Shown here in pieces: positions 1-8,963 of a stretch of 64,000 nucleotides of DNA. A program made the translations under genes and the position numbers. Below the pieces are notes generated by a model. It was not told where the DNA came from and ran no database searches. It saw only the letters and a list, made by a program, of their open reading frames with translations. This stretch comes from Geothrix limicola (lineage in GTDB: Bacteria > Acidobacteriota > Holophagae > Holophagales > Holophagaceae): positions 1,054,001 to 1,118,000 of the forward strand of contig NZ_BSDE01000001.1 in the NCBI RefSeq assembly GCF_030268085.1. The letters are read 5' to 3'. The stretch's first letter is position 1. Each line of letters begins with the position of its first letter.

Positions 1-273
1 ATCGCCCGCGTTGCCGTGCAACACAAGCATGCGGGGCGCCTGCCGCCGCACCACCCGCCGCCATCCGAGCAGCCGGCCCCGCGCGTCGGACCAGGGCACG
101 AGCCCGTGGCCCAGGGCCCGGTGGATGGCCTCGGTCTCGCCCTCCCGCTCGGGGAAGTACATCAGGCGCCGCTGGGCCAGGAAGGCCACCGCGCAGAGCA
201 CCGCATAGAGCCCGGCGGCCCCGATCAGGAACCGGAGCGGTCCCGTGATCCAGGGCGACCAGGACCGGAACAT
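1..273 (-). CDS. Alpha/beta hydrolase (Bem46/YfhR-like), C-terminus cut off by window edge
   Basis: The reading frame opens with ATG at 273-271 and runs off the start of the window, giving the first 91 residues. A hydrophobic N-terminal segment (about residues 14-32) is followed by QRRLMYFPE, the usual entry to Bem46/YfhR-type serine hydrolases, and the fragment ends at LHGNAGD, whose HGNAG is the oxyanion-hole motif of that family. It is probably a membrane-anchored esterase-like enzyme. The nucleophile elbow and the Asp/His of the triad would lie outside the window. It starts 3 nt after the stop of the alanyl-tRNA editing gene, so the two are probably co-transcribed. The family call is good; the substrate is unknown. 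Confidence 0.72.
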   Translation of the reverse strand, partial: MFRSWSPWITGPLRFLIGAAGLYAVLCAVAFLAQRRLMYFPEREGETEAIHRALGHGLVPWSDARGRLLGWRRVVRRQAPRMLVLHGNAGD

Positions 274-276
274 CAC

Positions 277-1464
277 TCAGCCTTCGCGAGCCTGGAGGTG
301 GGTCAGGGCCTCGGCGCGGGCCGCCAGGCTGGGAGCCTTGCCCTGGAAGCTCTTGCCGGAACCGCCGCCCTTGGCGCCCAGGACCTCCGCCACGGCCTTC
401 CCGAGCGCGGCAACATCGAGGCTCGACGCCTCGCCCGCGCTCAGCAGGAAGATGCCCTGCCCGTTCGCCTCCGCCGTGAGGAACACGGCCTTGGCGGGAT
501 CCACCGTCAGCACACCGCGGGCCAGCTTCTGCAGGAAGGCCATGTCCCGGCCCTCCAGGTGCGCCTCCACCAGGGCGCCCGGACGCGCACCCAGGGCCGC
601 GGCCTGGTACTCGGCCAGTTCCTCCTCCAGCTTGCGGGTGCGGCGGTCCAGCGCCAGGAGCTGATCCAGCTTGATCTGGAGCGCGGACACCAAGTCCTCA
701 TCCGGCGCGCCGAGGGCGGCACGAAGGGCGGCGTTGCGCTGTTCGTGGGCCCCGAGGCGACGCCGCACGCGGCCGCCCGCCACGTAGAAGAGCCGCGTGC
801 CGCCGCGGATGCCCTCGGTTCCGAGCAGCTTGAGGGATTCGATCTCGCCCGTGTGGCGCAGGTGCGTGCCGCCGCAGGTGTTCAGGTCTACGCCCTCGAT
901 GCGCACGAGCCGAATGTCGCCCACATGCCCCTCGGGCAGCCCGCGGGAACGCACGGCCTCCTGACCATAGGCTTCCGTCGTGACCCATCGGGCCGAGATC
1001 TCTCGCTGGGCGCGGATTTCCACCGCCACGGCCTCTTCCAGCCGTGCCATCTCGGCAGGCGAGATCGACGGCGCATCCACCTCGATGTCGCAGACCTGGG
1101 CGCCGAGGTGGAAGGCCGTGGTCGCCCAACCGAAGCGGTCCTGGGCCACGGCCGTGAGCAGGTGCTGGCCCGTGTGCTGCTGCATGTGGTCGAAGCGCCG
1201 GGCCCAGTCGAGCCGGAGTGAAGCCGGGCCCTCCGAAAGCGCGCCTTTCAAGTAGTGCCGGATCTCCCCGTCACGCTTCTGGACATCCACCACCTCGACG
1301 CCGTTCACCGTGCCCAGGTCGCAGGGCTGGCCCCCGCCCTCGGGGTAGAAGACGGTGTCCTCCAGGATCACGAAGGGACGGCCCTTCTCGTCGCCGCAGC
1401 GCAGGATGCGGGTCTCCAGGGAGGTCGCCAAGGGGTCTCGTTCGTAGGCAGGAAGGACGTTCAC
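277..1464 (-). CDS. Alanyl-tRNA editing protein (AlaX-L type)
   Basis: A 395-residue trans-editing protein, related to the editing and C-Ala parts of alanyl-tRNA synthetase, that would hydrolyse mischarged Ser- or Gly-tRNA(Ala) in the cytoplasm. The zinc motifs are visible as HTGQH (residues 97-101) and CGGTH (197-201), and the N-terminal barrel carries DTVFYPEGGGQPCD. A helical stretch (about 215-290) and a DHHA1/C-Ala-like end with the Gly-rich GGGSGKSFQGK motif make it the long form. The GTG start at 1464 is chosen because an AGGAGG box lies just upstream and the family N-terminus begins here. The frame stays open much further upstream, but that part lies antisense to rarA. It is divergent from rarA with a 117-nt gap. 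Confidence 0.9.
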   Translation of the reverse strand: MNVLPAYERDPLATSLETRILRCGDEKGRPFVILEDTVFYPEGGGQPCDLGTVNGVEVVDVQKRDGEIRHYLKGALSEGPASLRLDWARRFDHMQQHTGQHLLTAVAQDRFGWATTAFHLGAQVCDIEVDAPSISPAEMARLEEAVAVEIRAQREISARWVTTEAYGQEAVRSRGLPEGHVGDIRLVRIEGVDLNTCGGTHLRHTGEIESLKLLGTEGIRGGTRLFYVAGGRVRRRLGAHEQRNAALRAALGAPDEDLVSALQIKLDQLLALDRRTRKLEEELAEYQAAALGARPGALVEAHLEGRDMAFLQKLARGVLTVDPAKAVFLTAEANGQGIFLLSAGEASSLDVAALGKAVAEVLGAKGGGSGKSFQGKAPSLAARAEALTHLQAREG

Positions 1465-1581
1465 ACGGCACCTCCTGTGCCGTGCCCTGCGGGCTTCGGC
1501 TTCGCCAAAGTGGCACTCCGCTCGTGCTGCATGCTCATGCGGGGAGCCTAGCACAGCCGGGCTGATAGTCTGAGGGTCACC

Positions 1582-2970
1582 ATGTCCCACGTTCCCCTTC
1601 CCGAACGCCTCCGCCCCACCACCCTCGACGAGGTGGTCGGACAGGCGCACCTGCTGGGGCCCAAGGGCGCGCTGACGCGGCTCACGGCGGGCGGGCGCCT
1701 GCCCTCCATGGTGATGTGGGGCCCCCCGGGCACGGGCAAGACGACGCTGGCGCGCATCCTCGCCGAAGCCACGGGCCACGGGTTCATGGAATTCTCGGGC
1801 GTCAGCGGCAGCGCGGCGGAGCTGAAGAAGTTCCTGGCCGACAGCCGCGAGATGCCCCTGTTCCGGCACGTCCCGCCCGTCGTGTTCCTCGACGAGATCC
1901 ATCGCTTCAACCGGGCCCAGCAGGACATCCTGCTGCCCTTCCTCGAACGTGGCGAGGCCATCCTCATCGGCGCCACCACCGAGAATCCGGCCTTCTACCT
2001 CAACCCGGCGCTGCGCAGCCGCTGCCAGCTCATCGCCCTCAAGGCCCTGGAGCCCGTCCACATCCTGCAGGTGCTGCGGCGAGCCTGGGCCAAGGAACGG
2101 GACGGCGAGCCCGAGCCCGCCGAGGTCTTCGAGTGGCTCGCGAACTGGGCCGGCGGCGATCTGAGGTCGGCACTGTCGGGGCTGGAAACCTGGATGGAGA
2201 TGCCGGATCCGGATCTGGAATCGCTCCAGGGCGCCCTGGGCGGCCGCATGATGTTCGACCGCGCTGATGGCCACTACGACCTGGCCAGCGCCTTTCAGAA
2301 GAGTCTGCGGGGCTCCGATGCCGATGCGGCGCTCTACTACCTGAGCCGCATGATCCGCGGCGGTGAGGATCCGCGCTTCATCGCGCGACGCCTGATGGTC
2401 TGCGCCGCCGAGGACGTGGGCAACGCCGATCCTCAGGCCTTCATCCTCGCCGAAGCCGCCAGCCGCGCCGTGGAGCAGATCGGCTGGCCCGAGGCCCGCA
2501 TCCCGCTCGCCCAGGCCGTCATCTACGTGGCCAACGCCGCCAAGAGCAACGCCACGGTGATGGCCGTGGACGCGGCCCTGGCCGCCGATGACGCGCCCAT
2601 CCCCGAATCCATCCGCGACGCCCACACGGCCACGGCCCGCAAGGCCGGGCGCGGCGTGGGCTACCACTATTCCCACGACGACTACGACCGCGCCCAGACC
2701 TTCCTGCCCGACAAGCTGCGCGGCACCGCCTTCTACGAGCCCAGGCGCCCCCAGGAGCGCAGCTGGCGCGACCGCCAGGAACCTGACGCCGCAGCCCTTG
2801 GCGATCTGTGGCAGACCTGGGTCGAGGCCCACCCCGAGGGCGGTGAACTGCCCCTCGAGGCCTGGAGCGAGGCGCTGGCCTGCAGCCGCGAGGCCCTGGC
2901 CCGTTCCGTGTCCAAGCTGGCCCTGGGGCGCTTCACGCTCGCACGCAAGCTCGAGGCGAAGCCCATCTAG
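1582..2970 (+). CDS. rarA: Replication-associated recombination protein A (RarA/MgsA), AAA+ ATPase
   Basis: A 462-residue clamp-loader-like AAA+ ATPase that acts at stalled replication forks. Walker A is GPPGTGKT (residues 47-54) and Walker B is VVFLDEIH (about 100-107), followed by the sensor-1 stretch GATTENPAFYLNPALRSRC. The C-terminal half has the expected RarA tetramerisation region (AEDVGNADPQA, then HDDYDRAQTFLPD). The length is normal for the family, with about 70 residues of less conserved C-terminal tail. It starts at ATG 1582 behind a weak GAGGG site. It is divergent from the alanyl-tRNA editing gene and convergent with the chemotaxis receptor. Confidence 0.95.
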   Translation: MSHVPLPERLRPTTLDEVVGQAHLLGPKGALTRLTAGGRLPSMVMWGPPGTGKTTLARILAEATGHGFMEFSGVSGSAAELKKFLADSREMPLFRHVPPVVFLDEIHRFNRAQQDILLPFLERGEAILIGATTENPAFYLNPALRSRCQLIALKALEPVHILQVLRRAWAKERDGEPEPAEVFEWLANWAGGDLRSALSGLETWMEMPDPDLESLQGALGGRMMFDRADGHYDLASAFQKSLRGSDADAALYYLSRMIRGGEDPRFIARRLMVCAAEDVGNADPQAFILAEAASRAVEQIGWPEARIPLAQAVIYVANAAKSNATVMAVDAALAADDAPIPESIRDAHTATARKAGRGVGYHYSHDDYDRAQTFLPDKLRGTAFYEPRRPQERSWRDRQEPDAAALGDLWQTWVEAHPEGGELPLEAWSEALACSREALARSVSKLALGRFTLARKLEAKPI

Positions 2971-3002
2971 GCCGACCGAAATTTATCTAAAAAGGATGAA
3001 AC

Positions 3003-3029
3003 CGCGAATGACGCGAATGGGCGCGAATG
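3003..3029. repeat. Short periodic repeat, three cgcgaatg units
   Basis: The 8-mer cgcgaatg occurs at 3003-3010, 3012-3019 and 3022-3029, a spacing of 9 and then 10 nt. It sits in the 111-nt gap between the convergent rarA and chemotaxis-receptor genes. No terminator hairpin is obvious in the gap, which is otherwise AT-rich (around 2980-2995 and 3055-3066). The function is unknown. Confidence 0.6.
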
Positions 3030-3081
3030 AAGGGCTCAAGTTTCGTGACGTGCTGTTCTTTATTAGGGGGAAAGGTCCGTT

Positions 3082-4659
3082 TCAGTCTTCGCTGGACCAG
3101 CCCAGCAGGCTCACGCCGTAGCGCTGGCCGAACACGTGCAGCGGGACAGTGATGACGGTGATGATGGCGCCGGTATCCCGGGCGTAGGTCTGCACAAGGA
3201 AATCCTCGGGGCTCGTGGCCTGCTCGCTGAGATCGGCGACCCGCTGGAATTCCATCCGGCCCACGCGGTCCGGAAGAGCCTCGGCGGCCGCCCCAAGACC
3301 GTGGCGCGCGCCGCGCACCAGTACCCGGTTGTCCGTGAAGAAGCGCTTCACGCGGTTCCCGGCCAGGTCCTTGTCGGGTTGGCCAGTCCAGTCCTTGGAG
3401 AAGCACTTGTTGTGCGACGGCGCGTAGCTGTTGAGGTCGAGGATCAGGGCAAAGGTCAGGCGCGGCTCCGCCTCCAGCACGCGGTCAAAGGCCGCCTGCA
3501 GCGGCTTCTCCACGAAGGCATCGTAGGCCGTGCGGAATTTGGGCGGCGTGAACCCCTCGTGCGGCACCCGCAGGACGTTGAAAAAATTCGACAGTCCCTG
3601 GATCTCCGAGCCGTAGATCTCACGGTAGTCGAGGGCCAATAGATCTTCCTTGCGGATCCGGCCCTCCGCGACCGGCGCCTCCAGGATGCCCGCGCTGGTG
3701 CCGGCGAGTTCCCGCGCCAGACGCAGGGCCCGGTGGAAGAGCGTGCCCGTGTCATAGGCCGCCAGGTGCCGATGACCCTCCTCGGACAGGAAGGAGAGGC
3801 TGAAGGCGTCCTGAGCCACAGCCTCCGCCCCGGATTTGAGGCTGCCCGTGGATTCGAGGAGGCGCCCGGAGGCTTCCACCAGGGTGCGGGCCGCCGCGTG
3901 TTCGTCCGTGGCCGTCTGGGCGATGCTGGATACGTGGCCCGCCGTGGATTCGGCCAGGTCGGCGATGCCCGAGAACCGCTGCTCCACGGCCTCCACCTGG
4001 GTGCGGGTCTCCGAGGCCAGGCCCAGACTGCGGTCCATGGCTTCGCGGGCCGGATCCAGATCCTTCCGAATGGCCTCCAGCAGATCCGCGATTTCCTGGG
4101 TCTGCTTGGAGGTTCGGTCCGCGAGCTTGCGCACTTCCTCGGCCACCACGGCGAATCCGCGGCCGGCGGCACCGGCGTGGGCCGCCTCGATGGCCGCATT
4201 GAGGCTGAGCATCCCGGTCCGGTCCGCGATCTCGCCGATCACCAGGGAGACCTCGTTGACCTGAAGGATGTGGCCCATGAGGGATTCGAGCCGTTCCGAG
4301 GTGATCTGGGTCTGCTGCTGCAGCTGCCGGACCGTGGACACGGCCTGGTCGCTCTCCTGCCGGCCCTTCTGGGTCAGGTCCGCCATGCGGCGCGTGGATT
4401 CGGCACCTTCCTCCGCAGCCGAGGCGGCCTGGGAGATGTTGCCTCCCAGGCCTTCCAGGGTCTCCTGGATGGCCCGGGTGCTCGTGAGGATCTGATCAAT
4501 CTCCCGAGCCAGGGACTGCACCCGCACCGACGTGCGGGCCGCGCCCGCCGCCGAACGGTCGATCACCCGCTCCAGGACCACGAGATCCTGGGTGAGCTGG
4601 GCCGAACCGCCCTCGGCGGCAGCGGCGTCCACGGGAGAAGAAGGGGTTGGCTGGGCCAT
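3082..4659 (-). CDS. Soluble methyl-accepting chemotaxis protein with C-terminal sensor region
   Basis: A 525-residue receptor with no membrane segment or signal peptide, so it is cytoplasmic. A long coiled coil (about 20-300) carries the MCP hairpin tip at residues 141-181, including [19 protein letters not shown] and [15 protein letters not shown], which contacts CheA/CheW. The sensor part follows the signalling part. Residues about 400-525 carry [23 protein letters not shown] and a final [10 protein letters not shown], a pattern I recognise from the ligand-binding half of other soluble MCPs. The ligand is unknown. No other chemotaxis gene is in the window. It lies 52 nt downstream of a pirin gene on the same strand and may be co-transcribed with it. 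Confidence 0.9.
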   Translation of the reverse strand: MAQPTPSSPVDAAAAEGGSAQLTQDLVVLERVIDRSAAGAARTSVRVQSLAREIDQILTSTRAIQETLEGLGGNISQAASAAEEGAESTRRMADLTQKGRQESDQAVSTVRQLQQQTQITSERLESLMGHILQVNEVSLVIGEIADRTGMLSLNAAIEAAHAGAAGRGFAVVAEEVRKLADRTSKQTQEIADLLEAIRKDLDPAREAMDRSLGLASETRTQVEAVEQRFSGIADLAESTAGHVSSIAQTATDEHAAARTLVEASGRLLESTGSLKSGAEAVAQDAFSLSFLSEEGHRHLAAYDTGTLFHRALRLARELAGTSAGILEAPVAEGRIRKEDLLALDYREIYGSEIQGLSNFFNVLRVPHEGFTPPKFRTAYDAFVEKPLQAAFDRVLEAEPRLTFALILDLNSYAPSHNKCFSKDWTGQPDKDLAGNRVKRFFTDNRVLVRGARHGLGAAAEALPDRVGRMEFQRVADLSEQATSPEDFLVQTYARDTGAIITVITVPLHVFGQRYGVSLLGWSSED

Positions 4660-4711
4660 TCGAACCGTCCGGATATACCCCTTCTTCGGCCCGCGGGACC
4701 GGATCTGAAGT

Positions 4712-5578
4712 TCAGGCCAGGTGGCCCAGGCGCCCCTGCTGATAGTCCAGCAGGGTCTGCTCGATCTCCTCGCGGGTGTTCATGACGAAGGGCCCGTAGT
4801 GGGCTATGGGCTCGCCGAGGGGTTCTCCCGACAGGAGCATCAGGCTGGCCGGACTGAGACATTCGAAGGCCACGCCATCCCCATCTCCCAGCAGGGCGAC
4901 CGTATCGGCAGCGACCTCGGTACCTTCAATGAGCACCGAGCCGTGCAGCGGCACCACGACCGCCGTCCAGCCAGGAGGGACGGCTTGCTCAAAGCGCGTC
5001 CCGGCCACCAGTTCCAGATGGGCGTAGGCGATCTTCGCGGGCGTGCGGGCGGGGCCCGTCACCCCGGCCCAGGTGCCCGCCAGCACGCGAATGCGACCAC
5101 CGGGAACCGCCTTCCAGGGCATGGATTCGGGCTGCAGATCCGTGTAGCCCGGCGCCGAGCCCTTGTCCGCCTTCGGCAGGTTGATCCAGAGCTGGACCCC
5201 TTCGATGGCGCCGCCGGTCTCAAGGTGTTCGGGCACCGGCATCTCCTCGTGGACGATGCCCAAGCCCGCATTCATCAGCTGCGCCCCGCCGGGCCGCAGC
5301 AGGCCCGACCCGCCGGTGCTGTCGCGGTGCTTGAAGGCGCCCTGGATGAGGTAGGTGAGCGTCTGGAAGCCGCGGTGGGGATGGGGCGGAAAGCCGGCAT
5401 CCGTGCCCGGAGGCAGCGTCATGGGGCCGAAATGGTCCATGAGCAGGAAGGGATCCATGGCCCGGAAGGCGACGTCGCCGCGCTGCCCCTGGCCAGGCAC
5501 CAGGCGAGTGAGGGGCACGCGGTTGCCGTCCTGGGTCGGCAGGCCGAAGACGAGGGAAAGGACGGGCTTGATGCGCAT
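4712..5578 (-). CDS. Pirin family protein (first of two)
   Basis: A 288-residue bicupin. The N-terminal cupin has the pirin metal motif [11 protein letters not shown] (about residues 62-72), then HRDS and GLGIVHEE further on, supplying the His and Glu ligands. The C-terminal cupin is more divergent and ends normally. Pirins of this type bind iron or another divalent metal; some show quercetinase activity and others act as redox sensors, so no precise role can be given. The start follows a GAGGAA site. It lies 9 nt after the stop of the second pirin gene, and the two almost certainly share a transcript. Confidence 0.9.
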   Translation of the reverse strand: MRIKPVLSLVFGLPTQDGNRVPLTRLVPGQGQRGDVAFRAMDPFLLMDHFGPMTLPPGTDAGFPPHPHRGFQTLTYLIQGAFKHRDSTGGSGLLRPGGAQLMNAGLGIVHEEMPVPEHLETGGAIEGVQLWINLPKADKGSAPGYTDLQPESMPWKAVPGGRIRVLAGTWAGVTGPARTPAKIAYAHLELVAGTRFEQAVPPGWTAVVVPLHGSVLIEGTEVAADTVALLGDGDGVAFECLSPASLMLLSGEPLGEPIAHYGPFVMNTREEIEQTLLDYQQGRLGHLA

Positions 5579-5587
5579 GGGGTTTCC

Positions 5588-6286
5588 TCAGGCAAGATCG
5601 AAGAAGAGGATTTCAGAGGGAGAATCGGCGGACACCAGGATGGACCGTTCCTGCTCGATGCGGGCGCCATCCCCGGCTTTCATGACCAGGCCATTCACGG
5701 TCACCACGCCTGCGGCCACCTGCAGGAACCCGGCGCGACCCGGGGGGACGTCGGCCAGCACCTCACGCCCCGCATCCAGCCGGGCCGCGAAGACGCGAAC
5801 ATCCTGGAAGACCTTCACGGAGCCCTCTGCCCCGTCGGGGCTGGCGATGAGGTGGAGCTGGTTTCGCAGGGCCTCATCCGGGAAGGCCACCTGATCGTAG
5901 CGGGGCGCCAGGCCCACCCGCTCGGGCAGGATCCAGATCTGGAGGAAATGGACCGGCTCCGCGTCCGAGGCGTTGAACTCGCTGTGGCGGATGCCGGTGC
6001 CCGCGCTCATCACCTGGGCCTCGCCGGGCCGGATGACGCCATGGGTGCCCAGGCTGTCGCGATGCTCCAGGGCGCCCGACAGCACCCAGGTCAGGATCTC
6101 CATGTCGCGGTGGCCGTGGGTTCCGAAGCCCTTGCCGGGCTTCACGCGATCCTCGTTCAGTACGCGAAGGGTGTGGAACCGCTCGTGCTCGGGTTCGAAA
6201 TAATCCCCGAAGGAAAAAGTGTGGTGGGTGTCCAGCCAGCCGAAATCGGCATGACCGCGGGATTCAGCAGGGCGAAGGGTGATCAT
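5588..6286 (-). CDS. Pirin family protein, YhhW-like (second of two)
   Basis: A 232-residue pirin of the shorter YhhW class. Metal-ligand motifs are GTHGHRDMEI (about 58-67), HRDS, and GTGIRHSEFN, and the N-terminal FSFGDYF segment is typical. The start at 6286 is chosen over a Met six codons upstream because AGGAGG lies 4 nt ahead of it. It shares the YhhW pattern rather than that of its neighbour, so the tandem pair is two pirin subfamilies and not a recent duplication. It is divergent from the universal stress protein across a 117-nt AT-rich region that should hold both promoters. Confidence 0.9.
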   Translation of the reverse strand: MITLRPAESRGHADFGWLDTHHTFSFGDYFEPEHERFHTLRVLNEDRVKPGKGFGTHGHRDMEILTWVLSGALEHRDSLGTHGVIRPGEAQVMSAGTGIRHSEFNASDAEPVHFLQIWILPERVGLAPRYDQVAFPDEALRNQLHLIASPDGAEGSVKVFQDVRVFAARLDAGREVLADVPPGRAGFLQVAAGVVTVNGLVMKAGDGARIEQERSILVSADSPSEILFFDLA

Positions 6287-6403
6287 GGCGCCTCCTGGAA
6301 TCATTTTAGGTGTTACAACTCGTATTTCAAGCGGGACCTTAAAAAATCGAAGGTCGATTCATGACCATGGACTTATCTTTGGGGTGTCCGACCGGAGGTC
6401 GTC

Positions 6404-6832
6404 ATGATCACGCGCGTGTTGGCGGGAGTGGATTTTTCCGAAGCCTCGAAGCAGGCCCTGGAGCGGGCCGGCAGCTGGGCGGCCCGCTGCGGTGTGCCGC
6501 TGGTGGCCATGCACGTGCTGCAGCCCCCCGCGCCCATGCTGCCGGAAGCCCAGATCGCCCTGCCCGATCCCGCCTGGCTGCACAACATGGAAGACCATGC
6601 CCGCGAGCAGCTGGAGGCCTGGGTCAAGCCCTATCCCGGCGCCTCGGTCATCGTGAAATGGGGCGGCCCCGCGGAAGAACTCGTTTCCGAAGCCGACCCC
6701 AAGACCCTGCTGGTGGTGGCCCAGGTGGGGCATTCCACCCTGGAACGCCTGCTCTTCGGCAGCACCGCCGCGCGCGTGGTTAGGCTGGCCCCCTGCGACG
6801 TGCTGGTGGTGCGTACGGAGAAGCGGCATTGA
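6404..6832 (+). CDS. Universal stress protein, UspA family
   Basis: A single-domain 142-residue Usp. It starts with ITRVLAGVDFSEASKQAL, where the Asp binds nucleotide in ATP-binding Usps, and ends with an ATP-type G-x2-G-x9-G(S/T)-like stretch (HSTLERLLFGSTAARVVR) followed by PCDVLVVR. An ATP-binding Usp is therefore likely. A GGAGG box precedes the ATG at 6404. The gene is monocistronic and ends just before a strong bidirectional terminator. Confidence 0.9.
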   Translation: MITRVLAGVDFSEASKQALERAGSWAARCGVPLVAMHVLQPPAPMLPEAQIALPDPAWLHNMEDHAREQLEAWVKPYPGASVIVKWGGPAEELVSEADPKTLLVVAQVGHSTLERLLFGSTAARVVRLAPCDVLVVRTEKRH

Positions 6833-6849
6833 TGTTCTTCTCTTTCCTC

Positions 6850-6885
6850 ACGTGAAAAGCGGGCCCTGCGGCCCGCTTTTCACGT
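6850..6885. terminator. Bidirectional intrinsic terminator
   Basis: A perfect 16-bp inverted repeat (6850-6865 and 6870-6885) with a 4-nt loop. The stem has an AAAA tract on the left and TTTT on the right, so it can work in both directions. It lies between the convergent usp and acyl-CoA dehydrogenase genes. Confidence 0.9.
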
Positions 6886-6897
6886 CGGAACGGATCC

Positions 6898-8088
6898 TTA
6901 TCGGTACGCGGGAATTCCAGTCACTTCCTGTCCGATGACGAGGGTGTGCATATCGTGGGTGCCCTCGTAGGTGTAGACGCTCTCGAGGTTCGCCATGTGA
7001 CGCATGACGGGGTACTCGTCGAGGATGCCGTTGGCGCCGAGGATGGTGCGGGCCTTGCGGCAGATTTCGAGGGCCACGTTCACGTTGTTCATCTTGGCCA
7101 TGGAGACCTGGGCGGGCGTGAAGGTCTTGGCGTCCTTCAGGCGGCCGAGCTGGTGCACGAGCAGCTGGCCCTTCGTGAGTTCAGTGACCATCCAGGCCAG
7201 CTTCTCCTGCTGGAGCTGGAAACTGGCGATGGGCTTGTCGAACTGGATGCGGCTCTTCGCGTAGTCGAGCGCGCACTGGTAGCAGGCGTCGGCCGCGCCC
7301 AGCGCACCCCAGGCGATGCCGTAGCGGGCCTGGGTGAGGCAGCCGAGGGGGCCCTTCAGGCCCTTCACGTTGGGCAGCAGGCTGGCCGTCTCATCCACGA
7401 TCACATCTTCGAGCACCAGCTCGGAGGTGGTGGAGGCCCGCAGGCTCCACTTGCCCTTCATCTCGGGGGCGCTGAAGCCGGGCGTGCCCTTCTCCACGAG
7501 GAAGCCGCGGATGCCGTCCTCGGTCTGGGCCCACACCACGGCCACGTCGGCCACGGTGCCATTGGTGATCCACATCTTGGTGCCGTTGATGCGCCACTTG
7601 CCGCCGGGCTCTCGCACGGCCTTGGTGAGCATGCCACCAGGGTTGGATCCGAAATCCGGCTCCGTGAGGCCGAAGCAGCCGATCTTCTCGCCCGTGGCCA
7701 GCTTGGGCAGCCAGTGCTTCTTCTGCGCTTCGCTACCGTAGGCGTAGATGGGCCACATCACGAGGCTGCCCTGCACCGACGCGAAGGAGCGCAGGCCCGA
7801 ATCGCCACGCTCGAGTTCGTACATCAGCAGGCCGTAGGCGACGTTGGAGACGCCCATGCAGCCGTATTCTTCGGGCAGCGAGGGGCCGTAGAAACCCAGT
7901 TCGCCCATCTTGGGGATGAGGTGCTTGGGAAAGGTCTGATCCTGGGCGTGCTTCTCGATGATGGGCAGCACCTCGGCGTTAACGAATTTCCGCGCGGTCT
8001 CGCGGATCATCCGTTCTTCCTCGGTGAGCAGCCCTTCGAAGCCCATGTAGTCTGTGATGTGGGTGAAGGTGGCGTAGGCGCCAGCCAT
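6898..8088 (-). CDS. gcdH: Acyl-CoA dehydrogenase, glutaryl-CoA dehydrogenase type
   Basis: A 396-residue FAD enzyme. Family marks are GCFGLTEPDFGSNP (FAD contact), KMWITNGTVAD, and the C-terminal YEGTHDMHTLVIGQEVTG with the catalytic Glu in YEGTHD. The RSFASVQGSLVMWPIYAYGS stretch and the ending ITGIPAY-like sequence fit glutaryl-CoA dehydrogenase better than straight-chain acyl-CoA dehydrogenases. It would convert glutaryl-CoA to crotonyl-CoA plus CO2, a step of lysine, tryptophan and benzoyl-CoA degradation. No other gene of those routes lies nearby, so the substrate assignment rests on sequence alone. A strong AGGAGG site precedes the ATG. Confidence 0.85.
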   Translation of the reverse strand: MAGAYATFTHITDYMGFEGLLTEEERMIRETARKFVNAEVLPIIEKHAQDQTFPKHLIPKMGELGFYGPSLPEEYGCMGVSNVAYGLLMYELERGDSGLRSFASVQGSLVMWPIYAYGSEAQKKHWLPKLATGEKIGCFGLTEPDFGSNPGGMLTKAVREPGGKWRINGTKMWITNGTVADVAVVWAQTEDGIRGFLVEKGTPGFSAPEMKGKWSLRASTTSELVLEDVIVDETASLLPNVKGLKGPLGCLTQARYGIAWGALGAADACYQCALDYAKSRIQFDKPIASFQLQQEKLAWMVTELTKGQLLVHQLGRLKDAKTFTPAQVSMAKMNNVNVALEICRKARTILGANGILDEYPVMRHMANLESVYTYEGTHDMHTLVIGQEVTGIPAYR

Positions 8089-8254
8089 GGGAACCTCCTG
8101 TTGTGCCCTGAAGCCTCGGGCGGAAGAAAGGAATCGACGCTGCAGCAGCGCGTCGCGGCCAGTCTACCGCTGCGTCAAAACCAGGCCAGGGGCGCATGGG
8201 CCTTCACCGTTCACATCCCTGTCATGCCAGGGATCGACTTGACGATGTGCAAAA

Positions 8255-8854
8255 TCAGGAACCCTGGGTGAGGTCCTCCAGCAGCCGGTCCCCCGTGGGG
8301 TGAGGCACCTCGTGGCAGTGGCGGCAGCGGGCCTCGTAGGCCTCGGCCGCACCCACGAGCACCTGGCCCCCCGTGTGCACCATGCGCTGCGTGCGACTGG
8401 CCAGGGCTCCGCACACCATGCAGATGGCCTGCAGCTTGGTCACGTAATCGGCCTTCGCCAGCAGGATGGGCATGATGCCGAAGGGTTCGCCGTTGGAATC
8501 CTGGTCGAGGCCGCCGGCGATGACGCGAACACCGCGGTTGGCCAGGTCCTCGATGATCGGGATCAGGCTTTCATCCAGGAACTGGGCTTCGTCCAGGGCC
8601 ACCACCTGGGTATCAGGGTCCAGGTGCCGCAGCAGCTCCGTCGTATCCTTCACCGCGATGGCTTCATGCTTGCGCTGGCTGTGGCTGGCAACGGCGGAAA
8701 CGTCGTAGCGGTCATCCAGCGCCGGCTTGAACACCTGCACCTTCTGCTTGGCGATGATGGCCCGCTTGATGCGCCGGATGAGTTCCTCCGACTTCCCGGA
8801 GAACATGGGACCGCAGATCACCTCCAGGGAACCCTGGCGCTGGTGCACGAACAT
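8255..8854 (-). CDS. tdk: Thymidine kinase (type II)
   Basis: A 199-residue dTMP salvage kinase. The P-loop is GPMFSGKS (residues 15-22), the catalytic Glu is in DEAQFLDE, and the structural zinc is held by Cys pairs in ICMVCG and CRHCHE near the C-terminus, on either side of the substrate lasso. The length is normal. The frame stays open about 100 codons upstream, but the family N-terminus begins at ATG 8854 behind AAGGA, so the shorter form is correct. It follows the DUF4388 gene by 109 nt, a gap that contains an imperfect hairpin. Confidence 0.95.
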   Translation of the reverse strand: MFVHQRQGSLEVICGPMFSGKSEELIRRIKRAIIAKQKVQVFKPALDDRYDVSAVASHSQRKHEAIAVKDTTELLRHLDPDTQVVALDEAQFLDESLIPIIEDLANRGVRVIAGGLDQDSNGEPFGIMPILLAKADYVTKLQAICMVCGALASRTQRMVHTGGQVLVGAAEAYEARCRHCHEVPHPTGDRLLEDLTQGS

Positions 8855-8868
8855 CGGACATCCTTCGG

Positions 8869-8911
8869 ACCGCTCTCGGTCCACACGTGTCTGCGTGGGT
8901 CCCAGAGCGGT
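8869..8911 (-). other. Imperfect hairpin in the leader of thymidine kinase
   Basis: The arms 8869-8876 and 8904-8911 are perfectly complementary (accgctct/agagcggt). A further partial pairing lies inside (8878-8887 with 8894-8902) around a 6-nt loop. The hairpin ends 14 nt upstream of the tdk ATG. It could terminate the upstream DUF4388 transcript or act as a leader structure; there is no U-tract after it on the minus strand. Confidence 0.4.
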
Positions 8912-8963
8912 GCTTGAACGCGCCGCCCCGAGGGGACGGCTGGGTTGATTTTGAAATACCGCC

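Noticed and set aside
277-2832. Very long minus-strand frame (851 codons) covering the alanyl-tRNA editing gene and most of rarA
   Set aside because: Only the part from 1464 down shows family motifs; the rest is antisense to the clear rarA coding sequence and is a by-product of high GC.
4712-6286. Tandem pirins as a recent duplication
   Set aside because: The two proteins differ in length and motif wording (YhhW-like versus longer pirin), so they are separate subfamilies.
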